Assembly (NCBI RefSeq): GCF_003173775.1
Contig: NZ_CP029552.1
Span: forward strand, 5,343,501-5,407,500
From: Methylobacterium sp. 17Sr1-1
GTDB lineage: Bacteria > Pseudomonadota > Alphaproteobacteria > Rhizobiales > Beijerinckiaceae
Length of the DNA stretch: 64,000 nucleotides
Reading direction: 5' to 3'
Within the stretch, counting starts at the first letter, position 1, and every line of letters starts with the position of its first letter. The notes under the pieces were generated by a model, which was not told where the DNA came from, did not search any database, and saw nothing but the letters and a program-made list of their open reading frames with translations. The position numbers were made by a program, and so were the translations under genes. This document shows positions 52,543-61,187 of this stretch, in pieces.

Positions 52543-52708
52543 GGCGTCGTCTCCCTCGGATCCACGCCCCCGACTATGACAATGGCGACGATCGGTTCCC
52601 GGAACCAGGGCCCGTCGCAAGGCCGTGATCTTGGCCGTGATCTTGGCCGGAACGAAGCGGGCCGCCCGCGAGTTGCCGGGGTATATCGGTACCCCACGGG
52701 AGCATCTC

Positions 52709-53200
52709 ATGGCCGACGACAAGAACCTTCGGGCGCTCTTCCTGCACCAGCTGAAGGACACCTACTTCGCCGAGAACGCGATCCTGAAGGCGCTGCCGAA
52801 GATGGCGAAGGCCGCCCGCTCGGAGGAGCTGCGCGGCGCGTTCGGCGTGCATGTCGAGGAGACGCGCGAGCAGGTGAAGCGCCTCGACCAGGTGTTTCGG
52901 AGCATCGGCGAGAAGCCCGAGGGCGTCACCTGCCAGGCGATCCAGGGCATCATCGCGGAGGGCGAGGAGGTGATGCAGGAATTCTCCGGCAGCGAGGCCC
53001 TCGATGCCGGTCTGATCGCCGCCGCGCAGGCGGTGGAGCATTACGAGATCACCCGCTACGGCACCCTGCTGGCCTGGGCCAAGCAGCTCGGCTTCGGCGA
53101 GGCCGAGGGCCTGATCAAGGAGACCCTGGTCGAGGAGGAGAACACCGACGAGCTCCTGTCGGAGCTCGCGGAGGAGGCCGTCAACCCGGCCGCCGCGTAA
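52709..53200 (+). CDS. DUF892 ferritin-like protein (YciE/YciF type)
   Basis: A 163-residue four-helix protein of the YciF/DUF892 family. NLRALFLHQLKDTYFAENAI, GAFGVHVEETREQVKRLDQV and GLIAAAQAVEHYEITRYGTL carry glutamate and histidine residues for a di-iron-like site. Members are stress-induced. The ATG fits the family start. A glyoxalase-type gene follows after 44 bases. Confidence 0.9.
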   Translation: MADDKNLRALFLHQLKDTYFAENAILKALPKMAKAARSEELRGAFGVHVEETREQVKRLDQVFRSIGEKPEGVTCQAIQGIIAEGEEVMQEFSGSEALDAGLIAAAQAVEHYEITRYGTLLAWAKQLGFGEAEGLIKETLVEEENTDELLSELAEEAVNPAAA

Positions 53201-53244
53201 CCACCGGGACCGCCCGCGCGTTCATCCGGTCGGGAGGTGGCGCC

Positions 53245-53658
53245 ATGCCGGAGATCGCCGGGATCCTCGAGACGGTCCTCTACGTCGACGACCTCGCGCG
53301 GGCGGCCGCGTTCTGGGGCGGGCCGATCGGCCTGCCCTGTCTCCACGAGGACCATCGGATGCGGGCCTACGACGTCGCCGGGCGCGGCGTCCTGCTGCTG
53401 TTTCCCCGCGGCGGCTCGCTGCACCCGATCCCCACGCCCGGCGGCACCATCCCGCCCCATGACGGCTCGGGCCCGCTGCACCTCGCGCTCTCGATCCCGG
53501 CCAGTGCGCTCGAGGACTGGGAGCGGCACCTGACCGCGCACGGCATCCCGATCGAGGGACGCACGACCTGGCCGCGCGGCGGCGTCAGCCTGTATTTCCG
53601 CGATCCGGACGGGCACCTGGTGGAGCTGGCGACGCCGGGATTGTGGAAGGGGTACTAA
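53245..53658 (+). CDS. Glyoxalase/VOC-family protein
   Basis: A 137-residue vicinal-oxygen-chelate protein. ILETVLYVDDLARAAAFWGG opens the fold; HLALSIPASALEDWERHL and SLYFRDPDGHLVELATPGLW are the second half with the C-terminal glutamate. Members include lactoylglutathione lyase-like enzymes, dioxygenases and fosfomycin-resistance proteins; which applies is not clear. GGGAGGTGG precedes the ATG. Confidence 0.87.
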   Translation: MPEIAGILETVLYVDDLARAAAFWGGPIGLPCLHEDHRMRAYDVAGRGVLLLFPRGGSLHPIPTPGGTIPPHDGSGPLHLALSIPASALEDWERHLTAHGIPIEGRTTWPRGGVSLYFRDPDGHLVELATPGLWKGY

Positions 53659-53689
53659 TGATTTAATTCCTATCCGTCTCCGGGACGAC

Positions 53690-53790
53690 TGGAGCGTCAG
53701 CGGAAGGAGATCAGGGATCCAGAGCCGCTTCGCGGCACTTCCTCCACTGGATCCCGGATCTCCTTCCACTTCGTTGCAGTCGTTCGGGAA
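53690..53790. repeat. Long dispersed inverted repeat (R2-related)
   Basis: GGAGATCAGGGATCCA (53706-53721) and TGGATCCCGGATCTCC (53748-53763) form the inner inverted repeat; outer GACGACTGGAG and a degenerate partner near TGCAGTCGTTC extend it. Related in its GGGATCCA motif to the repeat at 38376. Confidence 0.65.
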
Positions 53791-53818
53791 AGGGAGAGGT
53801 GAGCGAGAGGTCGGCGCG

Positions 53819-54808
53819 TCACGCCGTCCAATGCTGCCCGTCATACGCGAACCGGTCCGGCTGGCAGGCCAGCGCCGAGAGGCCGGCGAGAGCCGGGTCG
53901 GCGATGGTGATGACGCAGGTCGGGATCTGCTTCATGCGGTCGGAGAAGGGCGGCTTGTACTCGAAGGCCTGCCGGAACTCGCCCTCGTTGAGCAGGTCGA
54001 GGATCCGGGGCACGATGCCACCGCCGATATAGACCCCGCCGGTCGCCAGGAAGGTGAGGGCGAGGTCGCCGCAGACGCGCCCGAGCAGCCTGGAAAAAAC
54101 CCGGAGCGTCCGCTCAGCCGCCGGATCCTCGCCCGACATCCCGCGCTCGGTGATGTCCTTCGCGTCCCGCTCGCCGCCGCCGAGACCCGCATGGAGCCGG
54201 GACAGGCCGGGGCCGGAGAGCAGGGATTCGACGGTGATCCGCCCCTCGATCCGCGCGAGGCGCGGCCAGAATTCGAAGTCCTCCGCGTCGCTCGGCCCGA
54301 GATCGACGTGTCCGGCCTCGGTCGACACGATGGCGAGCTGCTTGCCGTAGGGCACGAGGCCGGCGGCCCCGAAGCCGGTGCCGGGGCCGAGCACCAGGCG
54401 CGCGCCGCCGTCCGGACAGAGAGTCGGGCCGATCTGCTCGAGGATCGAGCGGTCGCGCCCGGCCGGGTCGAGGGCGGCGGCGCCGGCCGCCACCGGCACG
54501 TAGTCGTTGACGATCCGGCAGCTGGCGAGGCCGAAATCGCGGCCGATCCGCTCGCCCTCGATCACCCAATGGGCGTTGGTGAGGTGGACCGCCGGTCCGT
54601 CGACCCGGGCGGCCACCGCCAGGATGGCGGAACGGGGCGGGGCGACCGTGCTCTGCGCCAGGGCAGCGCGGATCGCCGCGCTCGGATCGGGATAGGCGGC
54701 GGTCTTCTCGTGGGCGAGCACGACGGGCTCGGCCCCCGGCTTCTCCTGCACGGCGAAGCGCGCGTTGGTGCCACCGATGTCGCCGAACAGGACCGGGAAC
54801 TCGAACAT
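53819..54808 (-). CDS. glk: Glucokinase
   Basis: A 329-residue ROK-unrelated, Glk-type glucokinase. FPVLFGDIGGTNARFAVQEK is the phosphate loop, ARVDGPAVHLTNAHWVIEGE and SCRIVNDYVPVAAGAAAL the substrate region, ARLVLGPGTGFGAAGLV the second phosphate loop, VSTEAGHVDLGP the metal region, and VYIGGGIVPRI the adenosine region. It makes glucose 6-phosphate. The start ATG precedes FEFPVLFG. Not in an obvious operon. Confidence 0.95.
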   Translation of the reverse strand: MFEFPVLFGDIGGTNARFAVQEKPGAEPVVLAHEKTAAYPDPSAAIRAALAQSTVAPPRSAILAVAARVDGPAVHLTNAHWVIEGERIGRDFGLASCRIVNDYVPVAAGAAALDPAGRDRSILEQIGPTLCPDGGARLVLGPGTGFGAAGLVPYGKQLAIVSTEAGHVDLGPSDAEDFEFWPRLARIEGRITVESLLSGPGLSRLHAGLGGGERDAKDITERGMSGEDPAAERTLRVFSRLLGRVCGDLALTFLATGGVYIGGGIVPRILDLLNEGEFRQAFEYKPPFSDRMKQIPTCVITIADPALAGLSALACQPDRFAYDGQHWTA

Positions 54809-54959
54809 GGCCGCCGCCTCGCCTCCGGAGCACTCACACTCCCCGGTTATAGCGCCGCAGCGGCCCCGGTCGACGGGTTGAGTGTCTCCCACACCACTCC
54901 CGATCGCGTCGCTTCTCGCGCGAGCGATGCCGGCGCGTCGGGAGTTGTGTGAGGTGCAC

Positions 54960-55910
54960 TTACTCTCCTTCCATCCGGCCGACCTGCTTCATCGCCTGCT
55001 TGAGGGCGAGCAGGCGGCGGTCGCGATCGCGAAAGAGCTCGGCCGGATCGCGTCCGCCCCAGTCGAAGAAGCCCTTGCCGGCCATCACGCCGGTGCGCCC
55101 CTGGGCCACCAGGTCGTCGATCGCCTCCGAGCGGGTGCGGGCCGGCGGCGGGCTGTAGCTCGCATTGGCGAGCGCGTGCCGCAGCAGCTCGATGCCGGTG
55201 AAATCCGCCTTGGCGAGGTGGCCGAGGATCGGGATGCGCAGCGCCAGGCCGTGGATGATCGCGTCGTCGATCTCGCGCGCCGAGGCCACGCCCTCGTCGA
55301 GCAGGTGGTAGACCTCGGCCGAGATCGCCGACTGGATCCGGTTGGCGACGTAGCCCGGGATGAAGCGCTTGAGCACGATCGGCACCTGGCCGAGGCCGAG
55401 GACGAGCTGGCGCGCCTCCTCGATCACCGCCGGATCGGTGTGGGGGCCCGGCACCACGTCGACGAGGTCGACGATGTAGGGCGGGGTGTACCAGTGCATC
55501 ACCAGGGCGCGCGCCTGACGGGCGTCCGGGATCAGCGGGAAGACGTCGAGGTAGCTGGTGTTGCTGGCGATCCGCGTCTCGGGATCGCAGAGCCGGTCGA
55601 GCTCGGCGAACAGCGCGCGCTTCGCCTCCGGGTTCTCGGTGATCGCCTCGATGACGAGGTGTGCCCCCGCGACGGTGGCGCCGAGGTCGGGTTCGAGGCG
55701 GATGGCGTCCGCCGCCCGCTCCGGCGTCCAGTCGGCCGAGACGGCGCCGGCCTCGCGCAGGGTGTCGAGGGCGGAGGCGATCAGGCCCGGCACCCGCTCC
55801 AGGGTCTCGGGGCGGCTGTCGGTCAGCCGCACCCGGTGCCCGCCCAGCGCCAGGACCAGGGCGATGCCATGCCCCATCAGCCCGGCCCCGATGACCGCGA
55901 TCTCGCTCAT
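54960..55910 (-). CDS. 3-hydroxyacyl-CoA dehydrogenase-type NAD-binding protein
   Basis: A 316-residue dehydrogenase. N-terminal NAD fold: SEIAVIGAGLMGHGIALVLA, then DLGATVAGAHLVIEAITENP and RIASNTSYLDVFPLIPDARQ. The catalytic histidine lies in ALVMHWYTPPYIVDLVDVVP, and the C-terminal domain has FIPGYVANRIQSAISAEVYH. Family members oxidise 3-hydroxyacyl-CoAs, L-carnitine or L-gulonate. With a YTPP rather than FNPP context it may act on a small hydroxy acid. Start ATG follows an AGGA-type site. Confidence 0.87.
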   Translation of the reverse strand: MSEIAVIGAGLMGHGIALVLALGGHRVRLTDSRPETLERVPGLIASALDTLREAGAVSADWTPERAADAIRLEPDLGATVAGAHLVIEAITENPEAKRALFAELDRLCDPETRIASNTSYLDVFPLIPDARQARALVMHWYTPPYIVDLVDVVPGPHTDPAVIEEARQLVLGLGQVPIVLKRFIPGYVANRIQSAISAEVYHLLDEGVASAREIDDAIIHGLALRIPILGHLAKADFTGIELLRHALANASYSPPPARTRSEAIDDLVAQGRTGVMAGKGFFDWGGRDPAELFRDRDRRLLALKQAMKQVGRMEGE

Positions 55911-55981
55911 GATCGTCCTCCCATGTTGGTTCGTTGTGATCGTTCCGGGACAGCTTGGATCGACGATGCTCCGCATCACCG

Positions 55982-56122
55982 TCCCACCCGCGACCTCATC
56001 CTGAGGTGCCGCGTGGCGGCCTCGACGGAGGGCTCCAGAAATCTCCGAGATTCCCGGAGGCCTCCTTCGAGGCTCCGCGATCGTCGATCGCTCCACACCT
56101 CAGGATGAGGCCGTGGGTGGGA
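55982..56122. repeat. Long dispersed palindromic repeat (family R3, copy 2)
   Basis: GACCTCATCCTGAGGTG and CACCTCAGGATGAGGC define the inverted ends, with internal GGCCTCGACGGAGGGCTCC and CCTCCTTCGAGGCT. Outer flanks TCCCACCCGCG and GTGGGTGGGA are also complementary. Matches 26135-26276 in layout. Confidence 0.8.
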
Positions 56123-56248
56123 GAAACACGGCGGTGCGGCTCACACATCCCACCACGGCCGCGGCCGTGCGACGCCCCGCTCCCGCCACCATCCCGCCGC
56201 ACGGGCACGAAGAAGCCGTACGGTCATCCGGCCCTCACAGGGCCCCGC

Positions 56249-57277
56249 TCAGACGGTCGCGATCGGCGTCGTCGGCGAGCCGACCGCGCCGGGCAGCCGC
56301 AGGGGCGGCGCGGTGAGGAGGAAGCGGTAACGGCCATGTGCCCGCAGCCAGGCGGCGAGCGGGGTGAGGTGCCACAGCTCGCCGAGATTGACCCCGAGGC
56401 GGAACAGGCAGTGCTCGTGGAGCGGCAGCGTGGCGCAGCACCCCTCCGCCGGCAGCGCCGGATGGACCTCGACGGCGTAATTGTCGGCGATGAGGGCGAC
56501 CAATCCCGAATCGGTGATCCAGTTGAGGAGCTTGCGGTCGCGCCCGTCGAGCCCGGCGCAGAGGTCGTGGACCACGGCCGGATCGGGATTGCGGTTCATG
56601 CCGAGCAGCCGCTCGGCGAAGCCGGTATGCAGGCAGACCATGTCGCCGGGCTCGACCGTGACGCCGTCCGCGTCGAGGATGCGGCGCAACCCGTCGTATC
56701 CCAAAGCCACCCGCGCGTCGCCGACATGGGCGTGGAGGTCGATCATCACGCCGCGGCCCTGCATGCCGCGCTCGGCCAGCCGCTCGATGCCGAGCGCCTG
56801 GGCGCGGGAGGGGGCTCCCGCTTCTTCCGGCGTCGCCGGCCCGGTGATGTCGGAGCCGGCGCGGAAGCCGTTGTAGTAGACCGGACGCGGGGTGCCGTCG
56901 CCCTCGACGTCGAACAGCGAGCCGACATGGGCGAGGCTGTCCCATTGCGTCGAGTATTGCAGGTGGAGCACCGCGAGGTCGTCGCTGATCACGTCGGTGG
57001 CGTCGGGCACCTCCTCGCAGACGGGGAAGTTCATGTTCGGCCGGCCGCTCGCCCGCACCGTCGGGCGGATCTGCGGCGGGTGGCGGCGCGGGTTGAGGAC
57101 GTTGCCGCCCGGATAATCGAGGGGCAGGCTGAGGCAGAAGGTCAGGCCCTCCCGCACCTCGGCCGCGCCCTGGCGCACCTTCTCGGAGGTCAGCAGATTG
57201 AGCCGGCCGAGCTCGTCGTCGGGGCCGAAATCGCCCCAGGTCGAGCCCTCCGGGCGGCGGCGCCAGCGGAGTGTCAT
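56249..57277 (-). CDS. Cyclase-family protein with altered metal-binding motif
   Basis: A 342-residue protein of the cyclase / kynurenine formamidase-like family. The usual HxGTHxDxxxH metal motif appears here as QYSTQWDSLAHVG: aspartate and last histidine stay, two histidines are replaced by glutamine. RGVMIDLHAHVG and DMVCLHTGFAERLLGMNRNP follow, then NWITDSGLVALIADNYAVEV. The variant is shared by a recognisable long subfamily, so this is probably not decay. It is downstream of the hydroxyacyl-CoA dehydrogenase region on the opposite transcription unit; the reaction is unknown. Confidence 0.82.
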   Translation of the reverse strand: MTLRWRRRPEGSTWGDFGPDDELGRLNLLTSEKVRQGAAEVREGLTFCLSLPLDYPGGNVLNPRRHPPQIRPTVRASGRPNMNFPVCEEVPDATDVISDDLAVLHLQYSTQWDSLAHVGSLFDVEGDGTPRPVYYNGFRAGSDITGPATPEEAGAPSRAQALGIERLAERGMQGRGVMIDLHAHVGDARVALGYDGLRRILDADGVTVEPGDMVCLHTGFAERLLGMNRNPDPAVVHDLCAGLDGRDRKLLNWITDSGLVALIADNYAVEVHPALPAEGCCATLPLHEHCLFRLGVNLGELWHLTPLAAWLRAHGRYRFLLTAPPLRLPGAVGSPTTPIATV

Positions 57278-57637
57278 GTGCGTGGCCCTCGCGACTGGCG
57301 CCGGCACCGGGCCTGGGCGGTCGTGACGGGGGCCCCGGGCACCATGCCGCCGAGATCCTCCGCCGCATTGCGGGCCGCCGCGGCGCGACCGGGCCCGTTC
57401 GGATTGCCCCCGGGCGCCCGCTGCGCGCAGGCCGCCCCCTGCCGAGCCACGCTCGGCGCCACGACGGCCGGAGCCGCCGCCAGATGCGTTGTCCTCACCC
57501 GGTCCGTCCTTCGTTCGAAGACGTTCGTTCGTGCGGTACGCCGTCGAGGGCGCCCGGGCGCATGGTCCGGACAAGGGGACCCGGTTGTCAACCGTCGCCC
57601 ATGCGGGCCGGCGCTGAAAAACCGGTATGGCCGCGCG
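57278..57637. other. Intergenic region without recognisable gene
   Basis: About 360 bases between two minus-strand genes. Frames are open on both strands but compositionally look like chance GC-rich frames. A short near-palindrome ACGTTCGTTCGTGCGGTACG lies around 57522. Nothing else is supported. Confidence 0.4.
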
Positions 57638-58324
57638 TCAGGCCGCCGGCCCGGCCCCCTCCGCCGCACCGAGCCAGGGCTGGGCGTTCACCATGCCGAC
57701 GCGCCAGCCCGTCCCGTCCGGGCCGGCGTAATGGTCGAGCCGGGTGAGCGAGCAGTTCTCGATCGCGAAGGCGAGGCCGCCCTGGGGCGACAGGTTCAGC
57801 GCCTGCGCGATCGCGGCCCGGATCGTGCCGCCATGGGCCACCGCCACGATGTCGCGGCCGCTATGCTCGGCGGTGAGCTCGTCGACCGCCGCCGTCACCC
57901 GCGCGTACAGCTCCGAGAAGCTCTCGCCGCCCGGCGGGCGCTCCTCGGCGGGGGCGAACCAGTAGCTCGCGGCGTCGGGCTGGCGCTCGGCGAAGAAGCG
58001 CGCCCGGTCCCGGCCCTGCCACTCGCCGAGATTCTGCTCGGCGAGGGCCGGCAGGGCGGTGAGGCGCGGCACCCGACCGTCCACCGTGAAGTCGCCCGCC
58101 TGCCACAGGGCCTCGGCGGTCTGGCGGGTGCGGCCGAGATGGCTCGCGACCCACACCGCGCCACGGGGCAGCACCGGGGCGAGGCCGGAGAAGACGTGCG
58201 CGTCGCCGCAATCGCACGCGATGTCCTGGCCGCCGTAGATGCGGCCGCCATCGCCCCGCACGGGGGCGTGACGCACCCACCACCAGCGGGTGCGGACGAA
58301 GGAGGAGGGGGGCGAAGCGCTCAT
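57638..58324 (-). CDS. Histidine phosphatase family protein
   Basis: A 228-residue phosphatase of the phosphoglycerate-mutase-like superfamily. The catalytic motif is WWWVRHAPVRGDG; WVASHLGRTRQTAEAL holds the second arginine, NLGEWQGRDRARFFAE the acidic residue, and VAVAHGGTIRAAIAQAL the second histidine. The RHAP variant is seen in CobC-like and related phosphatases. The start used is the ATG before SASPPSS. Substrate unknown. Confidence 0.88.
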   Translation of the reverse strand: MSASPPSSFVRTRWWWVRHAPVRGDGGRIYGGQDIACDCGDAHVFSGLAPVLPRGAVWVASHLGRTRQTAEALWQAGDFTVDGRVPRLTALPALAEQNLGEWQGRDRARFFAERQPDAASYWFAPAEERPPGGESFSELYARVTAAVDELTAEHSGRDIVAVAHGGTIRAAIAQALNLSPQGGLAFAIENCSLTRLDHYAGPDGTGWRVGMVNAQPWLGAAEGAGPAA

Positions 58325-58512
58325 GGATTCTCTTTGCATCGCGCCGCGGCCGCGAGAGGCCGGGGCGTTCGGCGCATGAAAGGGGGCTGCCTTGCGGGGT
58401 CACCCTGCCTGGCCGGACGACGCCGTCCGGCCCTGCGGCGGGAGCATAGCGCGAATTGCCAGGCCGGCGAACTCTCCGCATAGGTGCGGCACGCGAGGAC
58501 CGGAGCGGATCG

Positions 58513-58914
58513 ATGGACGAGGCGGATACCAGCTTGATCTACGGGGCGGACATCCCGTTCGCCCGGCTCTGCGGCATCGAGGCGCTGGAGATCGTCGAGG
58601 GGCGCACCCGCCTGCGCCTCGCGCTGGGGCCGCAGCACGGCAACAACCTCGGCATCGCCCATGGCGGCATCCTCTGCACGCTGCTCGACATCGCCATGGG
58701 CACGGTAGCCCGGCTCACCGCCGGCCGGCCGGTCGTGACCCTCGACATGCAGACCCGCTTCCTCTCGCCCGGCCACGGCGTGCTCCTGGCGGAAGGCCGG
58801 GTGGCGCGGGCCGGGCAGTCGATCCTGTTCTGCGACGCCGAGATCCGCGACGAGGCCGGGCGGGTGGTGGCGACCTCGACCGGCGTGTTCAAGCCGGTCG
58901 GCGCCAAGGGGTAG
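58513..58914 (+). CDS. PaaI-family hotdog thioesterase
   Basis: A 133-residue hotdog-fold protein. ARLCGIEALEIVEGRTRLRL, QHGNNLGIAHGGILCTLLDI with the catalytic-helix HGG motif, and VTLDMQTRFLSPGHGVLLAE are typical of PaaI/YdiI acyl-CoA thioesterases. Divergent from the phosphatase gene. Substrate is probably an acyl- or aryl-CoA; exact one unknown. Confidence 0.9.
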   Translation: MDEADTSLIYGADIPFARLCGIEALEIVEGRTRLRLALGPQHGNNLGIAHGGILCTLLDIAMGTVARLTAGRPVVTLDMQTRFLSPGHGVLLAEGRVARAGQSILFCDAEIRDEAGRVVATSTGVFKPVGAKG

Positions 58915-59045
58915 GGGGCCGACAGGGTAGAGGACCGGGACAGGATCTCGAGGGCCGGGCCATGTTTCGGGCCCGTTGCGGGTTCCCGTCGCGGCTCCGG
59001 GGGCCATCTTGTCGGAACGAGCCCCGCCCGCCGAAAAAGGCCCCG

Positions 59046-60497
59046 ATGACCTCTCCTTCCGCCACCCGCGCCGCGCCCGGCGGCGTGATCGAGACGGACG
59101 TCTCGGCCCGGCTCGACCGGCTGCCCTGGGGCCGGTTCCACACCCTCGTGGTGCTGGCGCTCGGCATCACCTGGGTGCTCGACGGGCTGGAGGTGACGCT
59201 GGCCGGGGCACTCGCCGGCGCCCTCAAGGCGAGCCCGACGCTGCACTTCTCCAACGCCGAGATCGGGCTCGCGACCTCGAGCTACCTCGCCGGCGCAGTG
59301 CTCGGGGCGGTCGGCTTCGGCTGGCTCACCGACCGGCTCGGGCGCAAAAAGCTCTTCTTCATCACCCTGGCGGTGTACCTGGCGGCCACCGCCGCCACCG
59401 GCCTGTCCTGGAACCTGTGGAGCTTCTGCCTCTTCCGCTTCCTCACCGGGGCCGGCATCGGCGGCGAGTACACGGCGATCAACTCGACGATCCAGGAGCT
59501 GATCCCGGCCCGGGCCCGGGGCTGGACCGACCTCGTCATCAACGGTAGCTTCTGGCTCGGCGCGGTGCTGGGCGCCGGCACCTCGCTGGTCGTGCTCGAT
59601 CCCGCCCTGTTCGGGCCCGACATCGGCTGGCGCGTCGCCTTCGGGCTCGGCGCCTTCCTCGGCCTCGTCATCCTGTTCCTGCGGACCTGGATCCCCGAGA
59701 GCCCGCGCTGGCTGATGACCCACGGGCGGCACGAGGAGGCCGAGGCGCTGGTCGCCGGGATCGAGGCGCGCTTCCGCGCCGAGGGCCACTCCTTGAGCGA
59801 CGGCCCGTTCCCGAAGGCGCGCCTGCGCCAGCGCAGCCACACCCCGCTCGCCGAGGTGTTTTCGGCCCTCAAGACCTACCGGCAGCGGGCATGGGTCGGC
59901 CTCGCGCTGATGTCGGCCCAGGCCTTCTTCTACAACGCGATCTTCTTCACCTACGCGCTGATCCTGATCGACTTCTACCGCGTGCCGGCGGACGGCGTCG
60001 GCTGGTACATCCTGCCCTTCGCCGCCGGCAATTTCTTCGGGCCGGTGCTGCTCGGGCGGCTGTTCGACACCGTCGGCCGCAAGCCGATGATCGCCTTCAC
60101 CTACGGGATGTCCGGGGTGCTGCTGGCCCTGAGCGGGTGGGCGTTCCAGCAGGAGATCGTCACCGCCACGACCCTGACCCTGTGCTGGATGGCGGTGTTC
60201 TTCTTCGCCTCGGCGGCGGCGAGCTCGGCCTACCTGACGGTGAGCGAGGTCTTCCCGCTCGAGATCCGGGCGCTCGCCATCGCGCTGTTCTACGCCGTCG
60301 GCACGTCGGTCGGGGCGGTGGGGCCGGCCCTGTTCGGGGTGCTGATCGAGGGCCATTCCCGCAACGCCATCCTCGGCGGGTACCTGCTGGCCTCCGTGCT
60401 GATGATCGCCGCCGGCGTGGTGGCGGGGATCTGGGGGGTGGCGGCGGAGCGGAAGTCGCTGGAGGACGTGGCGAAGCCGCTGGCGGCGGAGGAGTGA
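59046..60497 (+). CDS. MFS transporter, sugar/metabolite symporter type
   Basis: A 483-residue inner-membrane transporter. Motif A is GWLTDRLGRKKLFFITLAVY; RFLTGAGIGGEYTAINSTIQ and RTWIPESPRWLMTHGRHEEA (PESPRWL) mark the sugar-porter/aromatic-acid-porter branch; the second-half motif A is LGRLFDTVGRKPMIAFTYG. Twelve helices with a central cytoplasmic loop of about 60 residues. The N-terminal GITWVLDGLEVTLAGALAGA resembles transporters of organic acids. Substrate unknown. Confidence 0.9.
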   Translation: MTSPSATRAAPGGVIETDVSARLDRLPWGRFHTLVVLALGITWVLDGLEVTLAGALAGALKASPTLHFSNAEIGLATSSYLAGAVLGAVGFGWLTDRLGRKKLFFITLAVYLAATAATGLSWNLWSFCLFRFLTGAGIGGEYTAINSTIQELIPARARGWTDLVINGSFWLGAVLGAGTSLVVLDPALFGPDIGWRVAFGLGAFLGLVILFLRTWIPESPRWLMTHGRHEEAEALVAGIEARFRAEGHSLSDGPFPKARLRQRSHTPLAEVFSALKTYRQRAWVGLALMSAQAFFYNAIFFTYALILIDFYRVPADGVGWYILPFAAGNFFGPVLLGRLFDTVGRKPMIAFTYGMSGVLLALSGWAFQQEIVTATTLTLCWMAVFFFASAAASSAYLTVSEVFPLEIRALAIALFYAVGTSVGAVGPALFGVLIEGHSRNAILGGYLLASVLMIAAGVVAGIWGVAAERKSLEDVAKPLAAEE

Positions 60498-60521
60498 TGC
60501 ACCGGTCGAACCGCGTCCGCG

Positions 60522-60830
60522 TCAGCGAGCGGTACTGGTATCGAACCGGAGACGGTAGGCCGTTGGCGACAGGCCGACCGCTCGCCCGAAATGCTTTCGC
60601 AGGTTGACCGCCTCACCGAACCCGGAGGCCCGGGCTACCGCGTCGATCGACAGGGTGGTTTCTTCCAAGAGGCCGCGCGCGTGTCGGACCCGCTCGGCGA
60701 TCAGCCAGGCCCCCGGCGACAGGCCTGTCGCCGACCGCACATGGCGATGCAGTCCCGTCACGCTGACGCCGGCCTCTTCCGCCATGCGCTCGATCGACCA
60801 ATCCTCGGAGAGCCGCAGCCGAACGCTGTA
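60522..60830 (-). pseudogene. AraC/GlxA-type regulator, C-terminal fragment
   Basis: Only the two helix-turn-helix units of an AraC-family regulator remain: DWSIERMAEEAGVSVTGLHR, then SATGLSPGAWLIAERVRHAR and SIDAVARASGFGEAVNLRKH, ending GLSPTAYRLRF. Full regulators of this kind have about 300 residues; the N-terminal ligand or DJ-1-like domain is missing. The frame breaks from homology near 60830, where a truncated GST begins on the other strand. Reading the fragment as a functional HTH-only protein is possible but less likely. Confidence 0.7.
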
Positions 60831-60832
60831 AG

Positions 60833-61138
60833 AGCGTCCGGATCGTCTACGAGCAGAACCTCCGCCCCGCCGAGGAGCAGCACCAACCCTGGCTGGATCG
60901 CGTCGAGCGGCAACTGCTGGCGGCTTACGACCTTCTGGAGGCTGAGTTCGCCGGGGTGACTGACGGCTGGAGCTTCGGCGAACGTCCGATGCAGGCCGAT
61001 ATCACGGCGGCCGTCACCTGGCGGTTCACGCGACATGTGCTGCCCGACACGATCACGACCGGTCGGTACCCCCGCCTCGATGATCTCTCTCGACGGGCCG
61101 AAGCCTTATCGGAATTTGTCGCCTGCCCGATCCCGTGA
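60833..61138 (+). pseudogene. Glutathione S-transferase, C-terminal fragment
   Basis: About 100 codons of a GST helical domain remain: RIVYEQNLRPAEEQHQPWLD, ERQLLAAYDLLEAEF, then SFGERPMQADITAAVTWRFT and the stop TGA at 61136. The thioredoxin-like domain is missing and there is no start codon with a ribosome site near the junction. Back-to-back with the AraC fragment: a single deletion across a divergent gene pair would explain both. Confidence 0.7.
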
Positions 61139-61187
61139 CGGCGGTCTGGACGGATGCTTCAGGATCGTCCCAGGGATCTCCGGAGCG

